64,000 bases of DNA from an uncultured Croceitalea sp. Its GTDB lineage: Bacteria; Bacteroidota; Bacteroidia; Flavobacteriales; Flavobacteriaceae. Below are positions 18,091 through 28,320 of the stretch, piece by piece. Every line of letters begins with the position of its first letter. Within the stretch, counting starts at the first letter, position 1. Both the position numbers and the translations under genes were made by a program. Below the pieces are notes generated by a model that was not told where the DNA came from, searched no databases, and saw nothing but the letters and a program-made list of their open reading frames with translations. The DNA lies in contig CANLXH010000001.1 of the NCBI GenBank assembly GCA_947495075.1, positions 1,178,001-1,242,000 on the forward strand, read 5' to 3'.

Positions 18091-18897
18091 ATGGAAGAGG
18101 AACTATGCTTAGGTTTTTATAATACCTCGCCCCTTTGGGTCAAAGAACAGTTTGGTATTACACAGTTTGAGTTTCCTGATATTGCCATAAACAAACATGT
18201 AGCAAAACCTATCCCGGAGCGATTGCGAATAGGTCATAAAATGGAATATGTTTTTGAGCAATTGCTTTTCGAATCTAAAAATTGGCATGTTTTAGCAAAG
18301 AACTTACTGGTTGATAAAAATAAAGAACGTTTGGGAGAGCTTGATTTTATTGTTTATAACAAGACAAAAAAGAAGAATTACCATATAGAACTAGCCTACA
18401 AATTTTATATTATTAATCCTGATATAACAGAGCCAGTATATCGTTTGATGGGCCCTAATAAAAAGGATATGTTCTTTACCAAATTGGGAAAACTCAAAAA
18501 CAAACAATTCCCATTGCTTTTTTCAAAGGAAATAGAAGCACAACTAAACGAACTACACATAACTCCTGAAGAGGTTAAACAAGAAGTCTGTTTTAAGGCG
18601 CAATTATTTGCTCCTTATAAGTACGATACATTTTCTATACGCCCATTAAATAAAGATTGTCTTGTTGGTAACTGGATACGATTTGATGATTTCAATACTG
18701 CTGAGTTTAAGCAATATGAATATTACATACCCTACAAGCAAGAATGGGCTATTAAACCAACTTTGAATAGATTATATAGCTCACACTATGAAACACTGCT
18801 AGACATCAATCTAAGAATGTTTAAAGAAAATGCGCCCATGCTTTGGGTAAAAAAGCCTAGCGGAGAGTTGGAGAAATTGTTTGTGGTATGGTGGTAA
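18091..18897 (+). CDS. DUF1853 family protein
   Basis: 268 residues. The features of DUF1853 are visible: RIGHKMEYVFEQLL, LGELDFIVYN and HIELAYKFYI. The arrangement of an early Glu52, Asp85 (GELD), Glu100 and Lys104 (ELAYK) recalls the PD-(D/E)xK nuclease fold. The E-x3-K spacing is not the canonical E-x-K, so nuclease activity is only a suggestion. It is divergent from the VWA gene and ends 8 bases before the convergent receptor gene. Confidence 0.75.
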   Translation: MEEELCLGFYNTSPLWVKEQFGITQFEFPDIAINKHVAKPIPERLRIGHKMEYVFEQLLFESKNWHVLAKNLLVDKNKERLGELDFIVYNKTKKKNYHIELAYKFYIINPDITEPVYRLMGPNKKDMFFTKLGKLKNKQFPLLFSKEIEAQLNELHITPEEVKQEVCFKAQLFAPYKYDTFSIRPLNKDCLVGNWIRFDDFNTAEFKQYEYYIPYKQEWAIKPTLNRLYSSHYETLLDINLRMFKENAPMLWVKKPSGELEKLFVVWW

Positions 18898-18905
18898 TTT
18901 ATTAA

Positions 18906-21341
18906 TTACAGTCTTGCCTTCTCCGAATTCGCTCCAGTTCTGTTGTTCGCTGCCCTAACTTTCTTATTTCCAAAGGGATAAGAATAACTAACCCTAAAAA
19001 TTCTGGAAAAGCCCGATTCTGGATTATAGGTACCATTAAACACATCGCCAAATGCCTCTCTAGTCAATGTTCCGATTCTGAAATTGATATCCAAGCTCTG
19101 AAAGATATCGGTGACCGCAAATTGCACACTACTTCCATTCTTGAATTCTTTTTTGATTCCTCCATTTAAGACTCCAAAACCGAGGTTTTTAGTACTACCA
19201 TTGTAATGCCTCGAGGTATACCATCCTGATAACTCCAGCGAAAAATTAGCTGGTAAGTGCATAGTCTGGTTTGCGTTAAAATTGAAGTGTGCATAGTTAT
19301 GTGTAAGTCGTTCATCGGTGTGCAATAATCGAAACTTTCTTATCCCCACTGTACCATTAAAGTTGATATTCCACCAATTGGTAATACGAATGGGAATATT
19401 GGTTTGTAAATCAATATTTCGCTGATATTGCATATTTACAGGAGCGATTACGGCAACGTTACTTTGGGCGTTTCGTGTTATTTGAAAGCGCGCAATGGGG
19501 TTGTTTTCATTCGAGGCCAATAAAGAAATACTGAAGGATTTATTGTTATAGGTAAAGCTTATATTATCGATTATCGCAGGAAGCAGTTGTGGGTTTCCGC
19601 TAAACACCGATGTTGGTCCATTATACGTCAAAAAAGAGGCCAAATCTGCATAATTGGGTCGGGTAATCCGCTTATTGTAAGCCAAGTTAAAAGCTGTTGT
19701 ATCTGAAAGGCTATGTGTGATAAAGAAAGACGGAAACAGTTTGCCAAAACTGCGATTTAACGAATTATCATCAAAGTTTTGATTCCAATACTCATACCGC
19801 AGTCCAAGCTGTGCTTTCCACTTTTTATTGATATTATAATCGGAAAGCGCATAAGTTGCACCTATGATCTCTTGGTTCTTAATCGTACTTATGAATCTAT
19901 CGTCTGAAACAAATTCTCCTTCTTGAAGTATTTCGATTCGCGCATCGTTAACGGTCTTGGACAAAGACCCTTTTACACCCCCTTCAATTGACAAATTTTC
20001 ATTTAAGGTTCTTCGGTAATCTAGCTTAAGTACTCCAACATTTATATCTGTTTCATTAAAACCGCGGTTGCCATTATTATAAATTTCGCTTTCAGGCTGA
20101 AAAGGGTTTCCATTTTCATCAAAATAGTCACTATTGACCTGATTAGGGGTTTCGCTATGGTAGTTGATGTAATCACCCGTTATGGTAAAACTGCTTTTAT
20201 TGTTATTCTTTTCATAGAAGGCTGATGTGGTCAAATTCTTTAGATTTCCATCTCCATTTAAACGTATTTGTGCTTCTAAAAAGGGATTTACCACAAAATC
20301 ATATAACCCTAAATTTCGCGTAAAGACCAAAGGCATGGATTGATTGTACAAAATACTGGAACCAAGCGAGGAAGTCTCAGAGAGTTGCTGTTCATAGCTC
20401 AGGTTGAAATTATGGTTGCGATTAATTTGTTGCGATCTATTAGTAAAATCAATATTCGTACTTCCGCCCAAGACTGGAATTTCTGTAACCCCTATTCCTC
20501 GAAATCCACCAAAAGTATCATCATAAGAAAAGGTATAACTGCTAGATAATTGAGTGCGTTCTCCACCATAATTAAATGAAATTCCCGTGGTTTGCTTCGG
20601 TCCCCTGCCATATCCTGTACTCGTGTTAAAATTCCCTTGAACGCCCAATTTTTCATTTTTACTCAAAACAATATTGATGATACCTGCACTGCCATCCACA
20701 TCATAACGTGCCGAAGGGTTGGTCAACAATTCTATTCGTTCAATATTATCTGCACTCATACCATTTAACATGGTTATCAAATCTGCCATGGGTATCCGTT
20801 GAGCCTTACCATTAATCATGATGAGTGTTCCACTTTTACCGTTCAATGAGAAAATATTGTTGTTTTGGTCAAGGATAACCCCTGGCGAACGCTCCAATAG
20901 CTGAAGGACAGTACTCCCTTTTGTCATGATACTGGCTTGCACATTAACGATACTGCCCTCCTGAGTTCGTTGAATCAACCTTTTTTGACCTCTCACTTCA
21001 ACACCATCCAAAGCAGTAACTTCCTCTAACAACGTAATAGTGCCAAAATCCTTTTTAAAGTTCGCATCTGAAACAATAAATGGTTCTGAACTCCAGGTTT
21101 GGAAGGATAAGAGGTTCACACGTAGAGTGTATGAACTAGGATTTGAATATTCAATAAAAAACACCCCATTATCATTAGTAATTACCCCGGTCTGGAGGCT
21201 GGAATCGATTGCACTATATATCATAACATTGGCATATGGAATTGGAATACCTTCAATATCAACAACGGTACCGGATAGTTGCCCAAATACCAATTGGAGC
21301 GAGCATAGTATGCATAACAGAAAAGTAGTAGCCAATTTCAT
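18906..21341 (-). CDS. TonB-plug outer-membrane beta-barrel protein (regulatory-domain type)
   Basis: I start at the ATG at 21341, which gives a clean signal peptide (MKLATTFLL..., cleavage near FGQ) and about 811 residues; a start 30 bases further upstream would mask it. A carboxypeptidase-regulatory-like beta-sandwich (about 22-105) is followed by a plug domain (about 115-225; RSPGVILDQNN, GSAGIINIVLSK) and a 22-strand-type barrel to the end. The sequence matches the outer-membrane beta-barrel family (OMP_b-brl_3) rather than SusC. No SusD partner is present. It is divergent from a LytS/LytTR system, which probably controls it. The ligand is unknown. Confidence 0.87.
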   Translation of the reverse strand: MKLATTFLLCILCSLQLVFGQLSGTVVDIEGIPIPYANVMIYSAIDSSLQTGVITNDNGVFFIEYSNPSSYTLRVNLLSFQTWSSEPFIVSDANFKKDFGTITLLEEVTALDGVEVRGQKRLIQRTQEGSIVNVQASIMTKGSTVLQLLERSPGVILDQNNNIFSLNGKSGTLIMINGKAQRIPMADLITMLNGMSADNIERIELLTNPSARYDVDGSAGIINIVLSKNEKLGVQGNFNTSTGYGRGPKQTTGISFNYGGERTQLSSSYTFSYDDTFGGFRGIGVTEIPVLGGSTNIDFTNRSQQINRNHNFNLSYEQQLSETSSLGSSILYNQSMPLVFTRNLGLYDFVVNPFLEAQIRLNGDGNLKNLTTSAFYEKNNNKSSFTITGDYINYHSETPNQVNSDYFDENGNPFQPESEIYNNGNRGFNETDINVGVLKLDYRRTLNENLSIEGGVKGSLSKTVNDARIEILQEGEFVSDDRFISTIKNQEIIGATYALSDYNINKKWKAQLGLRYEYWNQNFDDNSLNRSFGKLFPSFFITHSLSDTTAFNLAYNKRITRPNYADLASFLTYNGPTSVFSGNPQLLPAIIDNISFTYNNKSFSISLLASNENNPIARFQITRNAQSNVAVIAPVNMQYQRNIDLQTNIPIRITNWWNINFNGTVGIRKFRLLHTDERLTHNYAHFNFNANQTMHLPANFSLELSGWYTSRHYNGSTKNLGFGVLNGGIKKEFKNGSSVQFAVTDIFQSLDINFRIGTLTREAFGDVFNGTYNPESGFSRIFRVSYSYPFGNKKVRAANNRTGANSEKARL

Positions 21342-21444
21342 TTGTATGATTTTGACTGCAAGTAGCAACATCCAAAACCACTATAAAAAAAAGAATGATG
21401 TATCGTTGGGATTACTTTACAAAGTGTCTCTATTTCCGTTTTTT

Positions 21445-21497
21445 TAACTAATTGCATCGATGAGGAATGTAAAGTACTTTTTGTCAATTATTAGTTA
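21445..21497. promoter_or_regulatory. Inverted repeat in the receptor/LytS divergent region
   Basis: TAACTAAT (21445-21452) and ATTAGTTA (21490-21497) form an inverted repeat with 37 bases between arms. It lies in the 197-base gap between the receptor gene and the kinase gene. No exact TAnnTTTG box is visible on either strand. It is a candidate site for the LytTR regulator encoded at 22705-23433. Confidence 0.3.
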
Positions 21498-21538
21498 CAG
21501 GATGTCAAGTTGTTGAATGCTTAATTTGATGGTGGATT

Positions 21539-22705
21539 ATGGGCTTTGTATATTGTATGGTAATCCAGTTATTAAAAATTTTGTTAGTGAAAACCCTGTC
21601 ATCATTCATCTCGATTTTAGAGCGCTATAAAATTCATCATATTCTATTCTGGGCGTTTTATCATTTTGCATGGTGGAGTTTGTTTTCAGGTAGTATTGCC
21701 AAAGTATTTGAATCTATTTTACTACCCTATGGTATCGTCAAATATTTAGGGTACGTAGTGTACCAAGCCTTAGGCGTATATTTCTGTTTGTACGTATTGA
21801 TTCCTAAATTTCTACAAAAAGGGAAACACCTTGTTTTCTTCCTTTCAACCATTGGGGTAATCTTGCTCATGGCCATTGCAATAACAGTTAATTACTATCT
21901 GGCTGCACTTATCGCTAATGAATCGGTATATGAATTGTATAATATCTCTCCTGAGACTCCCCTAACTATTTTCAAACACAACGCTTTACCCTCTTGTCTT
22001 GGAGCCACCACGCTAGGCTTGAGTATCAAACTGACTAAAATTTGGGTTGCTTCCCAAAAGAGGCAACAAGTATTGGAAAAGGAAAAACTAGAAACCGAGT
22101 TAAAATTTTTGAGATCACAATTCAATCCGCATTTTTTATTCAACACCATTAATTCCATTTTTGTATTGATAAAAAAAGACCAAGAAAAGGCTTCAAATTC
22201 TTTGGTAAAATTTTCGGAGCTGTTGCGCTATCAGCTATATGAATGTAACGAACCATTTATCGCTTTGGAGCGAGAATTGAATTATTTGGAAAACTTTATT
22301 GAACTTCAAAAACTACGTCAAGACCAAACGAACTTCGAACTACATGTTGAACTCAATAAAACAACAAATTACAATTTAGAAATTGCACCATTTGTACTTA
22401 TACCCTTTGTTGAGAATGCCTTTAAACATGTTTCCCATCATAAATCATCAAAAAATTGGATTAATGTTAAATTGGGTATTACTCAAAAAGCATTGGTGTT
22501 TTATGTTTCGAATAGTCGAAATGTTCTAGAAATTGCCCAAGACAGTAATACAAGTGGTATTGGTCTAAATAATGTGAAACGTCGTATGGAATTATTATAC
22601 CCGAATGCCCATGCTTTGGATATCATTAAAGACAAGGCAAAATATAAGGTGGCATTGCGATTACAACTAAATGAAATACAAATTAAAAAAAACCAAATAG
22701 CCTAA
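21539..22705 (+). CDS. LytS-family sensor histidine kinase
   Basis: 388 residues. About four transmembrane segments fill residues 25-160. A short coiled coil follows, then the His_kinase domain characteristic of LytS/YehU proteins, with the phospho-accepting His in RSQFNPHFLFNTIN and a compact ATPase domain (PFVENAFKH, GIGLNNVKRRMELLY). There is no large extracellular sensor. It shares one base with the LytTR regulator (TAATG), so the two are translationally coupled. Start codon: ATG 21539, with an in-frame ATG at 21560 as an alternative. The signal is unknown. Confidence 0.88.
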   Translation: MGFVYCMVIQLLKILLVKTLSSFISILERYKIHHILFWAFYHFAWWSLFSGSIAKVFESILLPYGIVKYLGYVVYQALGVYFCLYVLIPKFLQKGKHLVFFLSTIGVILLMAIAITVNYYLAALIANESVYELYNISPETPLTIFKHNALPSCLGATTLGLSIKLTKIWVASQKRQQVLEKEKLETELKFLRSQFNPHFLFNTINSIFVLIKKDQEKASNSLVKFSELLRYQLYECNEPFIALERELNYLENFIELQKLRQDQTNFELHVELNKTTNYNLEIAPFVLIPFVENAFKHVSHHKSSKNWINVKLGITQKALVFYVSNSRNVLEIAQDSNTSGIGLNNVKRRMELLYPNAHALDIIKDKAKYKVALRLQLNEIQIKKNQIA

Positions 22706-23433
22706 TGCATTCCATAAACTGTGCTGTTATTGATGACGAGCCATTAGCTAGAGAGGGGTTGGTTGATTATATTCAGAAAGTCGGTTATTTGAACCTGATT
22801 GCTGAGGGTAGTGACCCAACCGACATATTTGCCTTAGAAAAACGTAACGTACTTGATTTGATTTTTTTGGATATTCAGATGCCAACCATGACTGGGATAG
22901 AATACTTGAAATCTACCAAGAACCGCCCTATCGTCATTGTTACGACCGCGTATCCAAGTTATGCTTTGGAAGGCTTTGAATTGGATGTTTTGGATTATAT
23001 GGTAAAGCCCATAACCTTTGAACGTTTCTGTAAAGGGGTTGAGAAAGCAAAAGAATACTTTTTGCTCAGTAAAAATGAAAGAGGTAAGACTGAACTTAAT
23101 CTTACGGTAGATTATTTTTTTGTGAAATGCGATTCCGTTTTTGAGAAGATATTTTATGAGGATGTGCATTATGTACAGGCCCTTCAAAATTATGTTATCA
23201 TTCATACAGCTGACAGTAAATTCATACCCCTGCTCACTATGAAACGTACAGAAGAGCTATTAGGGTCTGATAAATTTATAAGGGTTCATAAGTCTTATCT
23301 GGTGGCCGTGAATAAAATTAGTTCTGTCGATAAAACAAAATTGAAATTGGGCAATGTGGAGATTCCGTTAAGCCGCAATTACAAAGACGCCGTATTTAAT
23401 AAGGTATTAGACAAGTCACTATTTAAAAAGTGA
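22705..23433 (+). CDS. LytTR-family response regulator
   Basis: 242 residues. The receiver domain has the acidic pocket DDE (10-12), phospho-acceptor Asp56 in FLDIQMP and Lys in MVKPI. A C-terminal LytTR DNA-binding domain (about 135-235) shows DVHYVQALQNYVIIH, RVHKSYLVAV and the closing IPLSRNYKD. LytTR proteins bind paired direct repeats upstream of targets. Coupled to the kinase by a one-base overlap. The nearest plausible target is the divergent receptor gene. It converges on hisI/E with a 10-base gap and no visible terminator. Confidence 0.9.
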   Translation: MHSINCAVIDDEPLAREGLVDYIQKVGYLNLIAEGSDPTDIFALEKRNVLDLIFLDIQMPTMTGIEYLKSTKNRPIVIVTTAYPSYALEGFELDVLDYMVKPITFERFCKGVEKAKEYFLLSKNERGKTELNLTVDYFFVKCDSVFEKIFYEDVHYVQALQNYVIIHTADSKFIPLLTMKRTEELLGSDKFIRVHKSYLVAVNKISSVDKTKLKLGNVEIPLSRNYKDAVFNKVLDKSLFKK

Positions 23434-23443
23434 TGGTTTTTCT

Positions 23444-24040
23444 TCAGTGTCTAGACTCCAAAACTTTAACAATATCATTCAGTGTAAATCCTTTTGCTTG
23501 TAACAGAATTAAATAGTGAAACAACAAATCAGCACTTTCATTTAGGAACAACTCATCATTATTGTCTTTGGCTTCGATAACCGTTTCTACAGCTTCTTCC
23601 CCTACTTTTTGAGCAATTTTATTAATTCCTTTTTCAAAAAGAGAAGCTACATACGACTTTTCGCCATCAGCAGAAGTTCGTCTTTGCTTTATAATATTTT
23701 CAAGTGCTGAGAGGAATCCAAAACTTGAGGTGTTTTCTTCGTTCCAACAAGTATCACTTCCGGTATGACAAGTAGGTCCTGTGGGGTTTACATAAATTAA
23801 CAAGGTGTCATTATCACAATCATTTTTTATATTCACTAAGTTCAGGTAATTTCCGCTTTCCTCTCCTTTAGTCCATAATCTTTGTTTAGAACGACTAAAG
23901 AAAGTAACTCTTTTTGTCTCTTGAGTTTTATCAAAAGCTTTTTGGTTCATATAGCCCAACATTAACACATTTTTAGTTTGTGCGTCTTGAATTATAGCTG
24001 GTATAAGACCATCACTATTTTTTGTGAAATCTATTTTCAT
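23444..24040 (-). CDS. hisIE: Bifunctional phosphoribosyl-AMP cyclohydrolase / phosphoribosyl-ATP pyrophosphatase
   Basis: 198 residues. The N-terminal HisI domain (about 1-105) opens the adenine ring of [22 protein letters not shown] and the zinc/Mg ligands in DCDNDTLL and [12 protein letters not shown] are present. The C-terminal HisE domain (about 108-198) removes pyrophosphate from PR-ATP, with [10 protein letters not shown] and [13 protein letters not shown]. Together they carry out steps 2 and 3 of histidine synthesis. Last gene of the operon, overlapping hisF by 4 bases. Confidence 0.96.
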   Translation of the reverse strand: MKIDFTKNSDGLIPAIIQDAQTKNVLMLGYMNQKAFDKTQETKRVTFFSRSKQRLWTKGEESGNYLNLVNIKNDCDNDTLLIYVNPTGPTCHTGSDTCWNEENTSSFGFLSALENIIKQRRTSADGEKSYVASLFEKGINKIAQKVGEEAVETVIEAKDNNDELFLNESADLLFHYLILLQAKGFTLNDIVKVLESRH

Positions 24041-24792
24041 ATTCGTACTGGAATACCTTCCGATTTTAATGCCGTTTTCAAATCTTTTATCTCAATTTCT
24101 TTAAAGTGGAAGACACTTGCAGCTAGCGCTGCATCAGATTTTCCTTCTTTAAAAGTATCTGTAAAATCAGCTATTTTACCTGCTCCACCAGAAGCGATTA
24201 TAGGAATATTTAATTCGCTAGACAATCTGTCTAAAGCTTCGTTTGCAAAACCATCTTTTGTACCATCATTATCCATTGAGGTAAATAAAATTTCACCTGC
24301 ACCTCTTTTTTCAACTTCTTTTGCCCAATCGAACAAATCTAATTTTGTAGGGACCTTACCCCCAACTAAATGTACTATCCAATTATCTTTAATTTGCTTG
24401 GCATCAATCGCAACTACAATACATTGCGAACCAAACTTGGCTACTAGTTCATTTATTAAATCTGGATTTTTAACTGCTGATGAGTTTATAGACACCTTAT
24501 CCGCACCATTCTTGAGCAAGATGTCTACATCTTCCACAGATGAGATGCCTCCGCCTACAGTAAAAGGAATATTTAATTTCTCTGCTACCTTGAATACTAA
24601 TTCTGCCAATGTTTTTCTTTTTTGTTCAGTAGCGGATATGTCGAGAAAAACCAATTCGTCTGCACCTTCTTTCGCATAACGCTGAGCAAGTTCTATAGGA
24701 TCGCCGGCATCACGCAAGTCCACAAAATTAACCCCTTTAACTGTTCTACCATCTTTAATGTCTAAACAAGGAATAATTCTTTTAGTCAACAT
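24037..24792 (-). CDS. hisF: Imidazole glycerol phosphate synthase, cyclase subunit
   Basis: 251 residues, a (beta/alpha)8 barrel. Catalytic Asp residues are seen in [13 protein letters not shown] and VVAIDAKQ; the phosphate-binding loops are VGGGISS and ASGGAG. It receives ammonia from HisH and converts PRFAR to imidazole glycerol phosphate and AICAR, feeding purine synthesis as well. It overlaps hisA by 11 bases and hisIE by 4. Confidence 0.97.
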   Translation of the reverse strand: MLTKRIIPCLDIKDGRTVKGVNFVDLRDAGDPIELAQRYAKEGADELVFLDISATEQKRKTLAELVFKVAEKLNIPFTVGGGISSVEDVDILLKNGADKVSINSSAVKNPDLINELVAKFGSQCIVVAIDAKQIKDNWIVHLVGGKVPTKLDLFDWAKEVEKRGAGEILFTSMDNDGTKDGFANEALDRLSSELNIPIIASGGAGKIADFTDTFKEGKSDAALAASVFHFKEIEIKDLKTALKSEGIPVRI

Positions 24793-25561
24793 TTATTATA
24801 TATTTTTCTAATTGTTTTAAGCTAATTTTATTTTCATAAATGGCTTTCCCAATAATTACACCTTCACAACCAATTTCCTTAAGTTTTGGTAACTCATCGA
24901 AATGAGAAATACCTCCACTAGCTATTAAATAAATTCCATTTTCTATGAAATCTTCAACTCCAGCTCCTGTAACAATAGTTTTATGAACTTTTGTCTTACT
25001 TAATAACTTTTTGTACAGATTAAACGCAGGACCTTGTAGCATTCCATCCTTAGATATGTCTGTACAAATCACATACTTCACTCCTATTTTTTGGTATTCT
25101 TGTACAAACGGTATTAACTCTTCTTTAGACTCCTCTAGCCATCCAGATATGGCTACTTTCTCTTCTAAAGCATCTGCTCCAAGAATAATTTTATCGCTTC
25201 CATACACATTTAACCATCCTAAAAAAGTAGTTCTATCCTTTACAGCAATACTCCCTCCAGTAACTTGATTTGCACCACTTTCAAAGGCAATTCGTAAATC
25301 ATCATCAGATTTTAATCCGCCTCCAAAATCTATTTTCAAAGAGGTTTTACCTGCAATTTCTTCTAAAATCTTATGATTTATAATGTTTTTGGATTTTGCA
25401 CCATCTAAATCCACAAGGTGTAAATATTCAATACCATGCGCTTCAAAAGATTTGGCTACCTCCAAAGGACTCTCATTATAGATTTTTTTTGTTTCATAAT
25501 CTCCTTTGGATAGGCGAACACACTTACCTTCAATGATATCAATTGCTGGAATTATTCTCAT
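24782..25561 (-). CDS. hisA: ProFAR isomerase
   Basis: 259 residues, barrel homologous to HisF. The Asp in [13 protein letters not shown] and the [11 protein letters not shown] segment mark the two half-barrels; phosphate loops are DFGGGLKS and ASGGIS. It carries out the Amadori rearrangement of ProFAR to PRFAR. The gene is somewhat longer than the E. coli enzyme (245 residues). It lies 3 bases after hisH and overlaps hisF by 11 bases. Confidence 0.96.
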   Translation of the reverse strand: MRIIPAIDIIEGKCVRLSKGDYETKKIYNESPLEVAKSFEAHGIEYLHLVDLDGAKSKNIINHKILEEIAGKTSLKIDFGGGLKSDDDLRIAFESGANQVTGGSIAVKDRTTFLGWLNVYGSDKIILGADALEEKVAISGWLEESKEELIPFVQEYQKIGVKYVICTDISKDGMLQGPAFNLYKKLLSKTKVHKTIVTGAGVEDFIENGIYLIASGGISHFDELPKLKEIGCEGVIIGKAIYENKISLKQLEKYIINVD

Positions 25562-25564
25562 AAT

Positions 25565-26143
25565 TTAAAGGCTAATAAAGTTTTCTAAAATTTTAGCCCC
25601 ATAGTTTCCAGATTTTTCTGGATGAAATTGGGTTCCAAAAAAATTATCCTTTTGTAACGCAGCAGAATATTCAATTCCATAAGTACTGGTAGCAATTGTT
25701 TCTTTGGCTTTTGGAGCGTAAAAACTGTGGACTAAATAAATAAAATCACTCTCAAGACCTTTAAATAAGTCTGACTCTAAATTTTCAATCTTATTCCAAC
25801 CTACCTGAGGTACTTTAACTGCATTCCTAAAGCGTTTTACTTCTGTATCAAAAATACCTAGACCATTAGTGTTACCTTCTTCAGATGAATTACACATTAA
25901 TTGCATTCCTAAGCAAATACCTAGTACTGGTTGTTTTAAATCTGGTATAATCACATCCAAACCACTAGCTAGAAGTTTCTTCATAGCACTGCTAGCTTCA
26001 CCAACACCAGGAAAAATAACTTTATCGGCATTTCGAATAACTTTTGAATCATTACTCAATTCGGCATTAATTCCAAGTCTTTGAAAAGCAAACTTAATAC
26101 TCTGAATATTGCCAGCACCATAATCGATAATTACCAAATTCAT
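25565..26143 (-). CDS. hisH: Imidazole glycerol phosphate synthase, glutaminase subunit
   Basis: 192 residues, a class I glutamine amidotransferase. The nucleophile is Cys in [10 protein letters not shown]; the His/Glu pair is in FHPEKSG; the oxyanion strand is YGAGN near the N-terminus. It supplies ammonia to HisF. ATG overlaps the hisB stop by 4 bases. Confidence 0.97.
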   Translation of the reverse strand: MNLVIIDYGAGNIQSIKFAFQRLGINAELSNDSKVIRNADKVIFPGVGEASSAMKKLLASGLDVIIPDLKQPVLGICLGMQLMCNSSEEGNTNGLGIFDTEVKRFRNAVKVPQVGWNKIENLESDLFKGLESDFIYLVHSFYAPKAKETIATSTYGIEYSAALQKDNFFGTQFHPEKSGNYGAKILENFISL

Positions 26144-27276
26144 AAAACTCCTTTTGTTGAGGGTAACACCATTTTTTCTACATCTCTTTTTACGGCCATT
26201 TTAATGGCTTTGGCAAAAGCCTTAAAAATTGCTTCAATTTTATGATGCTCATTAGTCCCTTCTGCTTTTATATTTAGATTTGCTTTTGCTCCATCAGTAA
26301 ATGATTTAAAAAAATGATAGAACATTTCTGTCGGCATATCGCCTACCATCTCACGTTTAAACTCTGCATTCCAAACAAGCCAGTTTCGACCTCCAAAATC
26401 TATAGCTACTTGAGCTAAACAATCATCCATTGGTAAACAGAAACCATATCTTTCAATACCTAATTTATTTCCCAAAGCTTCATGAAACACCTCGCCTAAA
26501 GTGATTGCAGTATCCTCGATAGTATGATGTTCGTCTACTTCCAAATCACCATCCACGGCAATCTTTAAATCCATTTGGCCATGTCTTGCCAATTGGTCTA
26601 ACATGTGGTCGAAAAAAGCTAGACCTGTATTTATATCACTCTTCCCTGCTCCATCTAGGTTTAAATCAATCTGTATGTTTGTTTCTTTTGTTTTGCGATG
26701 TGTAGAAGCTGTTCTCGTTTGTAGTTTTAAAAACTCATAAATCTTTTCCCAATCATTACTTTCTAAAGCGATTACAGCATCAAGTAATTCTTGTTTTACT
26801 GTTATTTCACCAGCTCCTAAATTGGTCTCATCATTAATAAAAATACCTTTAGAGCCCAGATTCTTTGCCAATTCCATATCTGTTAAACGATCTCCGATAA
26901 CAAAGGATTTTTCTAAATCATAGTCCTCCTCGAAATATTTGGTTAAAAGACCTGTTTTAGGTTTTCTTGTATTTGCATTGTCTTTGGGAAATGTTCTATC
27001 TATAAAAACTTCTTGAAAAACTACGCCTTCGTTCTCAAAAGACTTTAATATAAAATTATGAACAGGCCAAAATGTATCTTCAGGAAAGTTTTCTGTCCCT
27101 AACCCATCTTGATTCGTTATCATGACTAATTCGTAATCCAGTTCTTTAGCTATTCTACTTAGATAGGTAAATACTTTGGGATAGAAAATCATTTTGTTAA
27201 AAGCATCTATCTGTTCGTCAATCGTTTCTTTTATGATTGTACCGTCCCTATCTATAAATAATACCTTTTTCGACAT
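26140..27276 (-). CDS. hisB: Bifunctional histidinol-phosphatase / imidazoleglycerol-phosphate dehydratase
   Basis: 378 residues. The N-terminal HAD phosphatase (about 1-165; FIDRDGT, DxDxT-type, and [10 protein letters not shown]) dephosphorylates histidinol phosphate. The C-terminal IGP dehydratase (about 188-378) has the metal-binding [10 protein letters not shown] and DEHHTIED motifs. The fused form is known in Enterobacteria and Bacteroidota. With it, the cluster needs no separate phosphatase. It lies 2 bases after hisC. Confidence 0.96.
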   Translation of the reverse strand: MSKKVLFIDRDGTIIKETIDEQIDAFNKMIFYPKVFTYLSRIAKELDYELVMITNQDGLGTENFPEDTFWPVHNFILKSFENEGVVFQEVFIDRTFPKDNANTRKPKTGLLTKYFEEDYDLEKSFVIGDRLTDMELAKNLGSKGIFINDETNLGAGEITVKQELLDAVIALESNDWEKIYEFLKLQTRTASTHRKTKETNIQIDLNLDGAGKSDINTGLAFFDHMLDQLARHGQMDLKIAVDGDLEVDEHHTIEDTAITLGEVFHEALGNKLGIERYGFCLPMDDCLAQVAIDFGGRNWLVWNAEFKREMVGDMPTEMFYHFFKSFTDGAKANLNIKAEGTNEHHKIEAIFKAFAKAIKMAVKRDVEKMVLPSTKGVL

Positions 27277-27278
27277 TG

Positions 27279-28319
27279 TTAAATTGCTTTAAGCGCTTTT
27301 ATTAAGAATGTGTTCTCTTTTGGTGTGCCAACTGTAAAACGTAAGGTGTTAGAACACAATGGTTGTTTAGTTCTATTTCTAATAACAATTCCTCTTTCTA
27401 TAAGTTGATTATAACGTAACTCTGCATCATCTACTTTAGCTAAAATAAAATTAGCGTGACTATCGTATGTTTTTTGAACAAAAAATATCTCCCCTAATTT
27501 TTTAATAAGTCTTTTGCGTTCCTCCAAAATACTAGCGATTTGAGCTATCAATGCCTTCGAATTTTCTATGCCTTTTAGAGCTCGCTGTTGTGTTAATTCA
27601 TTGATATTGTAAGGAGGCTTTATCTTTTTAAGAATGTTAATAATATCTTCAGATGCATAACACATACCTAAGCGTATTCCAGCCATAGCATATGCTTTAG
27701 AAAGTGTTTGAGTAACAACTAGATTTGGGTAATCATTTAAACTATTAATCCAAGATTCTGAACCAGAAAAATCGATATAAGCTTCATCAATAACAACTAG
27801 ACCTTTAAAATTAGTTAGCAACTCTTTTATTTTCTCTTTCTCTAGTAAATTACCCGTTGGATTATTTGGTGAACACAAAAACAAAAGTTTAGTATTCTTA
27901 TCTACTTTAGTAAGGACTTTTGCTACGTCTGGTTGAAATTCAGTTGTTAATAAGACTTCCCTATTTTCAATAGCATTTGTACCAGAAAGTACTTTATACA
28001 TACCATAGGTTGGAGGTAACGAAATTATATTGTCCTTATTTGGTTCACAAAAAGCTCTAAAAAGTAAGTCTAATACCTCATCACTACCATTCCCTAATAG
28101 AATTTGCTCTTCTCTGATACGTTTTTGTGTGGATAAAACTGATTTGATATTTTTTTGCTGTGGATCTGGATATCTGTTAACTCCATTGTCGTATGGGTTC
28201 TCATTAGCATCTAAAAAAATCATTTCTACGTTCTTTGATGTAAATTCATCGCGTGCCGAAGAATAAGGTTGTAAGGCTTTTATATTTTCTCTAACCAAAA
28301 TATCCAGTTGAAACCCCAT
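27279..28319 (-). CDS. hisC: Histidinol-phosphate aminotransferase
   Basis: 346 residues, class I/II PLP aminotransferase. The PLP lysine lies in [16 protein letters not shown]; other landmarks are [17 protein letters not shown] and CSPNNPTGN. It transfers the amino group from glutamate to imidazole acetol phosphate. One base separates it from hisD. Confidence 0.96.
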   Translation of the reverse strand: MGFQLDILVRENIKALQPYSSARDEFTSKNVEMIFLDANENPYDNGVNRYPDPQQKNIKSVLSTQKRIREEQILLGNGSDEVLDLLFRAFCEPNKDNIISLPPTYGMYKVLSGTNAIENREVLLTTEFQPDVAKVLTKVDKNTKLLFLCSPNNPTGNLLEKEKIKELLTNFKGLVVIDEAYIDFSGSESWINSLNDYPNLVVTQTLSKAYAMAGIRLGMCYASEDIINILKKIKPPYNINELTQQRALKGIENSKALIAQIASILEERKRLIKKLGEIFFVQKTYDSHANFILAKVDDAELRYNQLIERGIVIRNRTKQPLCSNTLRFTVGTPKENTFLIKALKAI

Positions 28320-28320
28320 A

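Noticed and set aside
23978-24679. Long open frame (233 codons) antisense to hisF
   Set aside because: It mirrors the codon pattern of hisF/hisI-E and has no plausible domain; hisF is certain on the other strand.
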